DNA of 64,000 nucleotides from Ferribacterium limneticum. GTDB lineage: Bacteria > Pseudomonadota > Gammaproteobacteria > Burkholderiales > Rhodocyclaceae. Numbering within the stretch: the first letter of the stretch is position 1; every line of letters begins with the position of its first letter. Shown here in pieces: positions 35,947-44,769 of this stretch. Below the pieces are notes generated by a model, which was not told the DNA's origin, did no database searches, and saw nothing but the letters and a program-made list of their open reading frames with translations. The position numbers and the translations under genes were made by a program. The DNA is taken from positions 3,449,501 through 3,513,500 of the forward strand of contig NZ_CP075191.1 of assembly GCF_020510625.1 (NCBI RefSeq). The letters are read 5' to 3'.

Positions 35947-36897
35947 GTGAATTCACAAACCATGACTGCAAATAACGCTTCCGACCTGCCAGTGGTCAGC
36001 GAACGCCTCTCGAAGAACGCCATGCGCCATGTCAGCGAACGGCTGATCGAATCGCTGCTCTTCGCTGCTGCCGCTGTTTCGGTGCTGACCACCATCGGCA
36101 TCGTCTATGTACTCGTTTCCGAGTCCATCCAATTTTTCCAGAATGTCAGCATCGTCGACTTTCTGACCGACACCCAATGGACGCCGCTGTTCGATGATGC
36201 CCACTTCGGCATCATGGTGCTTGTCTCCGGTACGGTGGTCTCCTCGCTGGTCGCTCTGGCCGTGGCCATTCCGATGGGAACGATCATCGCCATCTACCTG
36301 TCCGAGTTCGCCAACGGCAAGGTGCGCGAGATCGCCAAGCCGATTCTCGAACTGCTTGGCGGCATCCCGACCATCGTTTTCGGCTACTTCGCGCTGCTCA
36401 TCGTCACCCCGCTGCTGCAGAAGATCTTTCCGGAACTGCCGGGCTTCTCGCTGCTTTCCGCCGGCCTGGTGATGGGCATCATGATCGTGCCCTACATCGC
36501 CTCGCTGTCCGAGGATGCCATGCGCGCCGTGCCGATGAGCCTGCGCGAAGGCTCCTACGCCATGGGCGGCACGCGTCTCTACACGGCACTGCACGTCGTC
36601 GTGCCGGCTGCTTTCTCCGGCCTCGCCGCTTCCTACATCCTGGCCATTTCGCGTGCGGTCGGTGAAACGATGATTCTCGCCGTCGCCGCCGGCATGCAGC
36701 CGAACCTGACCTGGAACCCGGCCGAACCGGCTGCCACGATCACCTCCTTCATCGTTCAGGTGGCGCTCGGCGACTTGCCGCATGGCTCGATTGGTTACCA
36801 GACCATCTTCGCGGCCGGCCTGACCCTGATCCTGATCACCCTGATGTTCAACATTCTCGGCCAGTGGCTGCGCCGCAAATTCCGGGAGAATTACTAA
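35947..36897 (+). CDS. pstC: Phosphate ABC transporter permease PstC
   Basis: A 316-residue inner-membrane permease with six spans and the ABC-permease EAA-type loop (VPMSLREGSYAMGGTRLYTA). GTG 35947 is preferred because AGGGAA lies 10 bp before it; ATG 35962 lacks a ribosome-binding site. The stop overlaps the pstA start (TAATG). Confidence 0.95.
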   Translation: MNSQTMTANNASDLPVVSERLSKNAMRHVSERLIESLLFAAAAVSVLTTIGIVYVLVSESIQFFQNVSIVDFLTDTQWTPLFDDAHFGIMVLVSGTVVSSLVALAVAIPMGTIIAIYLSEFANGKVREIAKPILELLGGIPTIVFGYFALLIVTPLLQKIFPELPGFSLLSAGLVMGIMIVPYIASLSEDAMRAVPMSLREGSYAMGGTRLYTALHVVVPAAFSGLAASYILAISRAVGETMILAVAAGMQPNLTWNPAEPAATITSFIVQVALGDLPHGSIGYQTIFAAGLTLILITLMFNILGQWLRRKFRENY

Positions 36898-37835
36898 TGC
36901 AAGCCAATTCCCTTACCACTGAACAAATCCGCGCCCTGATCGCCAAGGGCAAGCTCAAGGACAGCATCTTCAAGGCCATGGGCATTGCTTGCCTGGCTTT
37001 GGCCCTGCTCGTCATCGTGATGCTGATCTCCGACATGGTGATCAAGGGCTCGGAGCGTTTCACGCTCGATTTCTTCACCAACTTTGCCTCGCGGCATGCC
37101 AACAAGGCCGGCATCCTGTCAGCCTGGGTCGGCTCGCTGCTGGTCATGTTCGTGACCGCGCTGGCCGCCGTGCCGATCGGTGTCGCGGCCGGTGTCTATC
37201 TCGAGGAATACGCCAAGCGCAACTGGATCACCGAGATCATCGAGATCAACATCACCAACCTGGCTGCCGTGCCGTCCATCGTCTATGGCCTGCTCGCCCT
37301 CGGCATCTTCGTGTACCAGTTCGGTTTCGGCCAGAGCATCCTGTCGGCCGGCCTGACCCTGGCGCTGCTGATCCTGCCGATCATCATCGTGTCGACCCGC
37401 GAAGCGATCCGCGCCATTCCGGCGATGATCCGAGAAGGCTCGATGGCGGTCGGTGCGACGCGCTGGCAGACCTGCCGTTACCACATCATTCCGTATGCCA
37501 TGCCCGGCATCCTGACTGGCGTGATCATCGGCCTGGCCCGCGCCATCGGTGAAACGGCCCCGATCATCACCATCGGCGCGCTGACCTTCATCGCCTTCCT
37601 GCCGCCGGTGCCCTACACCGAAGTCAGCGAAGGCGTGACGGCCGGCCTGTTCGACTGGGTCATGTCGCCCTTCACCGTGATGCCGATCCAGATCTTCAAC
37701 TGGACCTCGCGTCCCGACCCGGCCTTCGAAGTGAACGCTGCTGCCGCCGGCTTCGTGCTGATGGCCATGGTCCTGACCATGAACGGCATCGCCATCTACC
37801 TGCGCTACAAGATGCGCAAGAACATCAAGTGGTAA
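36897..37835 (+). CDS. pstA: Phosphate ABC transporter permease PstA
   Basis: A 312-residue permease, partner of PstC. It contains the permease motif [19 protein letters not shown] and the later [17 protein letters not shown] segment. ATG 36897 shares a base with the pstC stop codon, giving tight coupling. A cytosolic N-terminal extension of about 40 residues ([18 protein letters not shown]) precedes the first span, as in many betaproteobacterial PstA proteins. Confidence 0.95.
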   Translation: MQANSLTTEQIRALIAKGKLKDSIFKAMGIACLALALLVIVMLISDMVIKGSERFTLDFFTNFASRHANKAGILSAWVGSLLVMFVTALAAVPIGVAAGVYLEEYAKRNWITEIIEINITNLAAVPSIVYGLLALGIFVYQFGFGQSILSAGLTLALLILPIIIVSTREAIRAIPAMIREGSMAVGATRWQTCRYHIIPYAMPGILTGVIIGLARAIGETAPIITIGALTFIAFLPPVPYTEVSEGVTAGLFDWVMSPFTVMPIQIFNWTSRPDPAFEVNAAAAGFVLMAMVLTMNGIAIYLRYKMRKNIKW

Positions 37836-37891
37836 TGACCGCGCCAAGCGCTGGTCCATCACCCAAAACGAAACTCGAAATGGAGTCGCAA

Positions 37892-38671
37892 ATGCAGATT
37901 CACGACACACCGACCCTCAAGGCCGAAGCCCGCAACCTGAACTTTTACTACGGTGAAGCCAAGGCACTCAAGGGCATCAACATGCCGATCTACGACAAGA
38001 AGGTTACCGCCCTGATCGGTCCTTCCGGTTGCGGCAAATCGACCTACCTGCGCAGCTTCAACCGCATGCACGACCTCTACCCGGGCAACCGTTACGAGGG
38101 CGAAATCCGTTTCTTCCCGGACAACACCAACCTGCTGGCGCCGGAAGTCGATCCGATCGAAGTCCGCATGCGCGTCGGCATGGTTTTCCAGAAGCCGAAC
38201 CCCTTCCCGAAGACCATCTACGAAAACGTCGCCTACGGCCTGCGCGTTCGTGGCGAGAACAACAAGCGCGCCCTCGACGACAAGGTCGAGCACGCGCTGA
38301 AGGGTGCCGCGATCTGGGACGAAGTGAAGGATCGCCTGCAGGACATGGCGCCGAACCTCTCCGGCGGTCAGCAGCAACGTCTGTGCATTGCCCGCGCCCT
38401 GGCCACCGACCCTGAACTGCTGCTCTTCGACGAGCCGACTTCCGCCCTCGACCCGATCGCCACCGGCGCCATCGAGGAACTGGTGCACGAACTGAAGAAG
38501 CGCGTCACCATCCTGATCGTGACCCACAACATGCAGCAGGCCGCCCGCGTCTCCGACTACACTGCCTACATGTATCTGGGCGAGTTGATCGAGTTCGGCA
38601 AGACCGACGAGATCTTCATCAAGCCGCAGGACAAGCGCACCGAAGACTACATCACCGGCCGCATGGGCTAA
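37892..38671 (+). CDS. pstB: Phosphate ABC transporter ATPase PstB
   Basis: A 259-residue ABC ATPase: Walker [10 protein letters not shown], signature [15 protein letters not shown], Walker [13 protein letters not shown] and the H-loop [11 protein letters not shown] 37892 is chosen over upstream in-frame starts since TGGAG lies 7 bp before it and the length fits PstB. It energises phosphate uptake and also takes part in signalling to PhoR through PhoU. Confidence 0.97.
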   Translation: MQIHDTPTLKAEARNLNFYYGEAKALKGINMPIYDKKVTALIGPSGCGKSTYLRSFNRMHDLYPGNRYEGEIRFFPDNTNLLAPEVDPIEVRMRVGMVFQKPNPFPKTIYENVAYGLRVRGENNKRALDDKVEHALKGAAIWDEVKDRLQDMAPNLSGGQQQRLCIARALATDPELLLFDEPTSALDPIATGAIEELVHELKKRVTILIVTHNMQQAARVSDYTAYMYLGELIEFGKTDEIFIKPQDKRTEDYITGRMG

Positions 38672-38684
38672 GGAAGCAGCCATC

Positions 38685-38775
38685 CAATCAATTTCGTCGT
38701 TCCCGCACAGGCGGGAACCCAGGAAGCTCGACAAGCTGGATCCCCGCCTGCGCGGGGATGACAAATTCATCAGCG
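38685..38775. repeat. MITE/REP-like element, copy 5, inside the pst-pho operon
   Basis: TCGTTCCCGCACAGGCGGGA...CCCAG and GCTGGATCCCCGCCTGCGCG with GGGATGACAAATTCATCAGC at the right end, close to the right end of copy 4. It occupies most of the 126-bp gap between pstB and phoU and could affect mRNA stability there. Confidence 0.88.
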
Positions 38776-38797
38776 CATCCCTGAGGGAACACACGAT

Positions 38798-39487
38798 ATG
38801 AACGAAAGCCAACACCTGTCCAGCCAGTTCGACGAAGAACTCAGCCGTCTGCGCACCCACGTGCTGCAGATGGGCGGCCTGGTCGAAACCCAGATTTCCG
38901 CGGCTATCGACGCCTACTCGACCGGTGAAATCGCCAGCGTCAAGACCATCGTCGAGACCGACCGCAAGGTCAATGAACTCGAGAAGGCCATCGACGACGA
39001 CTGCGCCCACGTCATCGCCAAGCGCCAGCCCACCGCCTCCGACCTGCGCCTGATCCTCGGCATCAGCAAGATCGTCACCGATCTGGAGCGAGCCGGCGAC
39101 GAGGCCAAGAAGATCGCCAAGGGCGTTCGCCGCATCTATGAAAACGGTCACCTGCCCAGCCAGTACGGTGTCGGCATCCGCCATCTGGCCGAAGCCGCGC
39201 TGATCATGGTCCGTCAAGCACTCGACGCCTTTGCCCGCCTCGATACGCCGCAGGCCGCCAAGGTCATTCGCGCCGACAGTGACGTCGACGCCGAATTCAA
39301 GTCGATCATCCGCCAGCTGATCACGCACATGATGGAAGACCCGCGCACCATCACCACTTCGATCGACATCATCTCGATCGCCCGCGCCATCGAGCGCATT
39401 GGCGACCATGCGAAAAACATCTCCGAGCAGGTAGTCTTCGTCGTCGAGGGCCGCGACATCCGTCATACCAAGGAGAAGGCTCAGTGA
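38798..39487 (+). CDS. phoU: Phosphate signalling protein PhoU
   Basis: A 229-residue protein of two three-helix PhoU repeats with the E/D-rich metal-binding motifs (about LERAGDEAKKIAKG and IERIGDHAKNISEQV). It mediates inhibition of PhoR kinase activity when phosphate is plentiful. Its stop overlaps the GTG start of phoB. Confidence 0.96.
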   Translation: MNESQHLSSQFDEELSRLRTHVLQMGGLVETQISAAIDAYSTGEIASVKTIVETDRKVNELEKAIDDDCAHVIAKRQPTASDLRLILGISKIVTDLERAGDEAKKIAKGVRRIYENGHLPSQYGVGIRHLAEAALIMVRQALDAFARLDTPQAAKVIRADSDVDAEFKSIIRQLITHMMEDPRTITTSIDIISIARAIERIGDHAKNISEQVVFVVEGRDIRHTKEKAQ

Positions 39488-40170
39488 CACCGACGATACT
39501 GGTCGTTGAAGACGAACCGGCTATCCAGGAACTCGTCACGATCAACCTCAAGCATGCCGGCTTTCTCGTCGTTCGCGCCAGCAGCGCCGAGGAGGCCGAG
39601 TCGGCCATCCGCGCTGCCCTGCCCGACCTGGTGATTCTCGACTGGATGCTGCCCGGCCAGTCCGGCGTCGCCCTGGCCAAGAAAATCCGCGCCGATGAGC
39701 GCACGCGCGAACTGCCGATCATCATGCTGACCGCCCGTGTCCATGAAGAAGACAAGGTCCAGGGCCTCGAAGCCGGCGCCGACGACTACATCACCAAACC
39801 CTTCTCGCCGAAGGAAATGGTCGCCCGCGTCCGCGCCGTGCTGCGCCGCCGCGCCCCGCATCTGGCCGGCGAAGCGGTCGAGATCGGTACGCTGGCACTC
39901 AACCCGGCGACCCATCGCGTGCTGGCCAGCGGCCAGCCGATCGAACTGGGACCGACCGAGTTCCGCCTGCTCTTCTTCTTCATGACGCATGCCGAACGCG
40001 TTTACACCCGCGCCCAGTTGCTCGACGAAGTGTGGGGCGACCATGTCTTCATCGAGGAGCGCACGGTCGATGTGCACATCCGCCGCCTGCGCGCTGCCCT
40101 CGAAGCCTCCGGCAACCACGAGCGCGTCGAAACCGTACGCGGCACCGGCTACCGCTTCCGGGGAGCCTGA
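39484..40170 (+). CDS. phoB: Phosphate regulon response regulator PhoB
   Basis: A 228-residue OmpR-family regulator. The receiver has VVEDEPA, acceptor D53 in LVILDWMLPG and the conserved Lys in YITKPFSP. The winged-helix effector ends ERTVDVHIRRLRAAL and RGTGYRF. The GTG start at 39484 overlaps the phoU stop by 4 bp. It binds Pho boxes such as the one before pstS. Confidence 0.96.
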   Translation: MTPTILVVEDEPAIQELVTINLKHAGFLVVRASSAEEAESAIRAALPDLVILDWMLPGQSGVALAKKIRADERTRELPIIMLTARVHEEDKVQGLEAGADDYITKPFSPKEMVARVRAVLRRRAPHLAGEAVEIGTLALNPATHRVLASGQPIELGPTEFRLLFFFMTHAERVYTRAQLLDEVWGDHVFIEERTVDVHIRRLRAALEASGNHERVETVRGTGYRFRGA

Positions 40171-40175
40171 GCGAG

Positions 40176-41468
40176 GTGTCATCGCAACTGATGCGGGCCC
40201 TGTTGCTGGCACTGCTATCAACAGTCATTGCACTACCCGTCGGCTATTTTGTTGCCCACTGGGCGGGATGGACGGTTTTCTGTCTGGGCCTGGCCCTGCA
40301 GATGGCCTTCCACTTCCGCAACTTCGCCCGCCTCGACCGCTGGTCGCACAACCCGGTGGTCGATCCCAGCCTGGAGGGCGAAGGCGCCTGGGATGGCATC
40401 TTTGGCCGCCTCTATCGGCACGAGAAAGACCTGCGCGAGCAGATCGCCGAGCGTGACCATCAAATTGCCATGCTCTTCGCAGCCGGACAGGCCCTGACTG
40501 ATGGCGTCGTGCTGCTCGATACGCACAACCAGATCCTGTTCTGCAACAGTACCGCCGAAGATCAGCTCGGGCTGGTCATCCGCACCGACCGGGGGCAATC
40601 GGTCGCCAACATCGTTCGCCAGCCGGAATTTGTCGCCTATCTAGAAGAAAGCGATTTCAGCCGGCCGCTGACCATGCGCACCGAACGCAAAGAGGACCGC
40701 GTCTTCTCGATCCACATCATCCCCTACGCTGGCAGCCGGCGCCTCATGCAGGTCAAGGATGTCACGCAGACCGAGCGCCTCGACCGCATGCGCCGCGATT
40801 TCGTCGCCAACGTGTCGCACGAGTTGCGCACACCGCTGACCGTGCTTGCCGGCTTCCTCGAAACGCTGCAGGAATTCGATGTCGACCGCGAGGAAAGAAA
40901 CCGCTATCTCGAGATGATGGCCGACCAGTCGAAGCGCATGCAGTCTATCGTTCAGGACTTGCTGACCCTGTCCTCGATCGAATCGGCGCCGCCACCGGAC
41001 AACGAGCCGGTGGACATGGCCAGCCTGCTCGACAAACTGCATCGCGATGCCGATGGCCTGTCCGCCGGTCGCCACACGATCATTGTCGAAAACGACGGCC
41101 ATAATGACCTGCGCGGCTCCGAGCCGGAACTGGTCAGCGCCTTCGGCAACCTGGTCGCCAATGCCGTGCGCTACACGCCGGCCGGCGGCAAAATCCGGAT
41201 CAGCTGGCGCGCTTCCCCGCAAGGCGGCGAATTCGCCGTGCAGGATTCCGGCATCGGCATCGAGGCCAAGCATATCCCCCGCCTGACCGAACGCTTCTAC
41301 CGCGTCGACCGTGGCCGCTCTCGCGATGCCGGCGGCACCGGCCTCGGCCTGGCCATCGTCAAGCACTCGCTGAACCGCCACCAGGCGCAGCTCGATATCA
41401 AGAGCACCCCGGGCGTCGGCAGCTGCTTCACCGCCAAATTTCCGGCCAGCCGGGTGAGTAGCCTGTAA
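40176..41468 (+). CDS. phoR: Phosphate regulon sensor histidine kinase PhoR
   Basis: A 430-residue kinase with two N-terminal membrane spans (ALLLALLSTVIALPVGYFVA and a second), a PAS domain (about 95-185), HisKA with the acceptor His in VANVSHELRTPLTV, and an ATPase domain (NLVANAVRYTP, DSGIGIE, GGTGLGLAIV). GTG 40176 has GGGAG 10 bp upstream; ATG 40191 is the alternative. It starts five bases after phoB. Confidence 0.95.
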   Translation: MSSQLMRALLLALLSTVIALPVGYFVAHWAGWTVFCLGLALQMAFHFRNFARLDRWSHNPVVDPSLEGEGAWDGIFGRLYRHEKDLREQIAERDHQIAMLFAAGQALTDGVVLLDTHNQILFCNSTAEDQLGLVIRTDRGQSVANIVRQPEFVAYLEESDFSRPLTMRTERKEDRVFSIHIIPYAGSRRLMQVKDVTQTERLDRMRRDFVANVSHELRTPLTVLAGFLETLQEFDVDREERNRYLEMMADQSKRMQSIVQDLLTLSSIESAPPPDNEPVDMASLLDKLHRDADGLSAGRHTIIVENDGHNDLRGSEPELVSAFGNLVANAVRYTPAGGKIRISWRASPQGGEFAVQDSGIGIEAKHIPRLTERFYRVDRGRSRDAGGTGLGLAIVKHSLNRHQAQLDIKSTPGVGSCFTAKFPASRVSSL

Positions 41469-41511
41469 GCCGGCAACACCGGGCACACCACGGCTTCGAC
41501 CCGGCAACTCC

Positions 41512-41620
41512 GTTCTGTTAAGCGGAAAACCCTTCGAATTAGTCGTTCCCGCGCGGGCGGGAACCCAGGGATTTCAAAGTACTGGATTCCCGCCTGCGCG
41601 GGAATGACGCTTAACTGAAC
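41512..41620. repeat. MITE/REP-like element, copy 6 (GTTCTGTTAAGC-ended type)
   Basis: Ends GTTCTGTTAAGC and GCTTAACTGAAC are inverted with one mismatch. In between lie GGAAAACCC, then GTCGTTCCCGCGCGGGCGGG and CTGGATTCCCGCCTGCGCGG hairpins. Same type as copy 1. It occupies part of the 338-bp gap between phoR and the riboswitch; the remaining bases show no gene. Confidence 0.9.
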
Positions 41621-41806
41621 GGCATTCGCTCCGACTGACCCTTGTCGCCTCTGCCTCGGCAGCCAAACCGGCGCAGGGGCCGCTCTATCCGCGAGGCTGC
41701 TTCGTGCTCGGCAAGAATCTTGCCGTTGGCATGAGGCTCGCCACCGCGTTTCAAGCGCTGGCCTGTCACTGATTGACAAGCAATCCGCCGAATCACGATA
41801 ATCCGC

Positions 41807-42003
41807 CCTTCTGCGGGAGAGAGAGTTCCAAATTTGCGAACTCCGCCGAAGGCGCAAACTCCCATAATCGCTCAGGTACATTGAACCGCAGAAATGATTC
41901 GCCGGCTGGAGAGAAGTTGCAGGTGCCCTGGCGCCTGGCAACTCACCGAAGGGGCAGGCTCACAGCGAGCTGAAACTCTCAGGTAAAAGGACAGGGGGAG
42001 AGG
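41807..42003 (+). promoter_or_regulatory. Tandem glycine riboswitch
   Basis: Two consecutive glycine aptamers. Aptamer 1 (about 41807-41894) has CTGCGGGAGAGAG, CGCCGAAGGCGCAA, CTCAGGTA and the closing ACCGCAGAA. Aptamer 2 (about 41900-42003) has GGCTGGAGAGAAG, CACCGAAGGGGCA, CTCTCAGGTAAAAGGACAG and GGGGAGAGG. The conserved CCGAAGG and CAGGTA cores are exact in both. The expression platform follows immediately. Confidence 0.95.
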
Positions 42004-42009
42004 CGTCAC

Positions 42010-42039
42010 GGAAGACTCAATTCGAGCCTTCCGATTTTT
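42010..42039 (+). terminator. Expression-platform terminator of the glycine riboswitch
   Basis: GGAAG-A-CTC / GAG-C-CTTCC with an AATTC loop, followed by TTTTT (42035-42039). It lies between the second aptamer and the ribosome-binding site GGAG, so ligand binding probably decides between termination and read-through. Confidence 0.75.
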
Positions 42040-42055
42040 GACGGAGTCTGTCCTG

Positions 42056-42724
42056 ATGTTAGAAACTCTTATCCACGTTTTTCAGCCGCTCGCCACCAAG
42101 CAATTCGACCTGCTACTGGTCATCTATCTGGTCGCCATCGCGGCCGAAGCCATGTCTGGCGCGCTGGCGGCAGGGCGTCGCAACATGGACATTTTCGGGG
42201 TGGCCGTGATTGCCTTCGTCACCGCCCTGGGTGGCGGCACGATCAGGGATGTCATTCTTGGCAATTTCCCGATTGGCTGGACGCAACATCCCGAGTACGT
42301 CTATCTCGTCATCCTGTCCGGTCTGGCGACAACCTTGCTTGCCCGCTTCATGCACCACATGAAAAACATCTTCCTGATGCTGGATGCGATGGGTCTGGTC
42401 GCCTTCTCCCTGATTGGCTGCAATGTCGCCCTGCAACTCAATTACCCGGTCGTTGTCGTCATCATGGCCGGCATGCTGACCGGCATCTGCGGGGGCATTC
42501 TGCGCGATGTGCTTTGCAACCAGGTCCCCGTGGTTTTCTGCCGGGAGCTTTACGCCAGCGTGTCGCTCTTTGTCTGCGCCCTCTTCCTGGTCTTGAAATC
42601 AACCGACATCGACGCTGACCTCAATACGCTGGCGTGTTTTATCGCCGGCTTTGGCTTTCGCATGCTGGCGCTCCGTTTTGGCTGGAAGCTCCCGACCTTC
42701 TCTTACCAGCAGCGCTGGGACTGA
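42056..42724 (+). CDS. TRIC-family (UPF0126/YadS) membrane protein, glycine-regulated
   Basis: A 222-residue membrane protein of two three-span UPF0126 repeats with GGGTIRDVILG and GGILRDVLCNQVP, the glycine-rich repeats of the family. ATG 42056 has GGAG 10 bp before it; an upstream TTG lies in the terminator hairpin. Relatives are trimeric cation channels, and members behind glycine riboswitches are thought to move glycine. The riboswitch supports a glycine-linked role here. Confidence 0.92.
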   Translation: MLETLIHVFQPLATKQFDLLLVIYLVAIAAEAMSGALAAGRRNMDIFGVAVIAFVTALGGGTIRDVILGNFPIGWTQHPEYVYLVILSGLATTLLARFMHHMKNIFLMLDAMGLVAFSLIGCNVALQLNYPVVVVIMAGMLTGICGGILRDVLCNQVPVVFCRELYASVSLFVCALFLVLKSTDIDADLNTLACFIAGFGFRMLALRFGWKLPTFSYQQRWD

Positions 42725-42796
42725 ACAAACGGGGCGCGTTCGCTTCAGCGCCAGGCTTGCCGGGCCTGCCAAGGAAATCCCGGCAGGCCGGCGGCG

Positions 42797-44620
42797 TCAG
42801 TTCAAGGCCCGCGCCACGGACAAAACGGCATCGCCGGCGCCCAAACGGCGGCGCTCGATGAACAGGCTGCCGCCCAGGGGTTCATTGGCGGCCGCCTTGG
42901 CTTTTTTCTTGGCCTGCTTCTTGGCGGCCGAAGCGGCAGCGGCGACTTCGCGATGCGATTCGCACTCCCCCAGGCCAATGCGAACGGCACCGATGGACAA
43001 GGTCGGCAAGCCCTGGAAGCTCACTTCACCGCGCCGGTTTTCAGCCATGTAGCCGCCTTGCAGGCGTTCGTCGATCGTCAGCAGGTTGCCGACCGCCTCG
43101 GCAAAGCTGGCGATGATTTGCCAGCAGCGCATTTCCCAGTCGGGGCTGCGGAAGATCACGAAAAAGTCGTCGCCGCCGATATGGCCGACAAAGTCCATGC
43201 GCTCGTCGGTGGCCTCGCAGAGCAGGCGGGCCAGCGTCTGGATGACGTCATCGCCGCGCCGGTAGCCATAGGTGTCGTTGTAGGGCTTGAAGTCGTCGAT
43301 GTCGATGTACGCGGCCACGAACTGCTCGCCGGACGACAGCATGCGGTCGACATGCTCGTTGATCGGTACATTGCCCGGCAACTGGGTCAGCGGATTGGCG
43401 TAACGGGCGGCACTGATCTGCATTTCGGTAATGGTTGCCATCAGGTCATGGCTGGTCCCGACGCCGAGGTACTTGCCCTCGCCGGTGACGATGAAGCCAT
43501 CGAACAGGTAATGCTTGGGCGCCATTGACAGCATCATCGCCAGTTCCTGGATGGTGGCGTGCTGGTCGACGATGAGCGGAGCGTGATCCATGAACAGATC
43601 GCAGGTCCGGCGCCCGAACAGTTCCTTGCGAAACGGCCGGGCGAAGCGGTCGATCATGCTGTGCCGGTTGATCATGCCCACCGGCTGCGTGCCCTGAACA
43701 ACAGGCAGCACATCCAGATCGGGATCGGCTTCGAAACGGGCAATCACCTTCTCGTTGGTGGCATTCAGCGCCACGGGCTGGATCGTCCGGAGCAGGCTGC
43801 GCGCCGTCGGCAACTTGCCGGGGCCGCCGGTCATCGGCGACAGGGCCAGCGATTGCTGGTCGAGCGCTATCACCGTCTGACCCGGCAATTGCCTCACCGG
43901 ATGGCTTTCCGGCCGGGCGATGAAATAGCCCTGGCCGCAGGCGATGCCCATGTCGCGCAGGCAGACGAAATCCTGATTGCGCTCGATGCCCTCGGCGACC
44001 AGTGAGGCATTGCAGATTTCGGCCAGATCCTGCATGGCCCGGACAAAATGAAACTTGATCCGGTCTTCGGCGATGCCGTGAATGAAATGCTTGTCGATCT
44101 TGACGAACTCCGGGCGCAACTCCGACCACATGCGCAGGTTGGCAAAGCCTTCGCCCAGGTCGTCGATGGCGATCTGGAAACCGCGCCCGCGATAGTGCTG
44201 CAGTGCCTCCAGGATGCCGGGCATGTCAGTGATCTGCTGATTCTCGGTCAATTCAAGCACGATACGGTTCGGGGCGATGCCGAGCGCGTTGAGCAGATCG
44301 CGGGTGTGGCCGTTCATCAGGCGTGGATCGAGCAGACACCCCGGGGTGACATTGAGAAACAGCCGGCCAGCCAGGCGCTGTGCGGCAAATGCCCGCAAGC
44401 TGGCCTGCCGGCAGAGGTGCTCAAGATCATTGGTCAAACCAAGCCGCGCCGCGGCTCCGAACAACTGGTCCGGCCGATGCAGCGGGCTCCCCTCCGGTCC
44501 CCGCATCAACGCTTCGTAGCCAAGGATGGCGCGCAGGCGAAAGTCCATAATGGGCTGAAAGACCGGGAACAAAAGCCCCTCGGTCATGATTCGCTGTAAT
44601 TCCGCTGCTTCATCGATCAT
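42797..44620 (-). CDS. EAL - CBS-like - GGDEF c-di-GMP turnover protein
   Basis: A 607-residue cytoplasmic protein. The N-terminal EAL domain keeps YEALMRGP, LELTENQ, AIDDLGEGFANL and FVKIDKHFI, so phosphodiesterase activity is plausible. The middle (about 260-410) is CBS-pair-like and resembles the N-terminus of the kinase at 6406. The C-terminal GGDEF domain carries GHIGGDDFF (GGDDF variant) and lacks a canonical RxxD inhibitory site. The tail is Lys/Ala-rich. ATG 44620 has AGGAAG upstream. Net activity cannot be told from sequence. Confidence 0.9.
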   Translation of the reverse strand: MIDEAAELQRIMTEGLLFPVFQPIMDFRLRAILGYEALMRGPEGSPLHRPDQLFGAAARLGLTNDLEHLCRQASLRAFAAQRLAGRLFLNVTPGCLLDPRLMNGHTRDLLNALGIAPNRIVLELTENQQITDMPGILEALQHYRGRGFQIAIDDLGEGFANLRMWSELRPEFVKIDKHFIHGIAEDRIKFHFVRAMQDLAEICNASLVAEGIERNQDFVCLRDMGIACGQGYFIARPESHPVRQLPGQTVIALDQQSLALSPMTGGPGKLPTARSLLRTIQPVALNATNEKVIARFEADPDLDVLPVVQGTQPVGMINRHSMIDRFARPFRKELFGRRTCDLFMDHAPLIVDQHATIQELAMMLSMAPKHYLFDGFIVTGEGKYLGVGTSHDLMATITEMQISAARYANPLTQLPGNVPINEHVDRMLSSGEQFVAAYIDIDDFKPYNDTYGYRRGDDVIQTLARLLCEATDERMDFVGHIGGDDFFVIFRSPDWEMRCWQIIASFAEAVGNLLTIDERLQGGYMAENRRGEVSFQGLPTLSIGAVRIGLGECESHREVAAAASAAKKQAKKKAKAAANEPLGGSLFIERRRLGAGDAVLSVARALN

Positions 44621-44769
44621 TGCGCACGCTTCCTGAGAACTGACTGTGCAGTTTAGAAAGCGAAGATTGCAAAGCCGTGACAGGAAAGTCGACCTTCGCA
44701 ATTTTACCAATTCACAAACCTGTAACAGTCCTGCAGCAAGATAGCCGCCCCGCTTCGCGTCAGGTTGTC

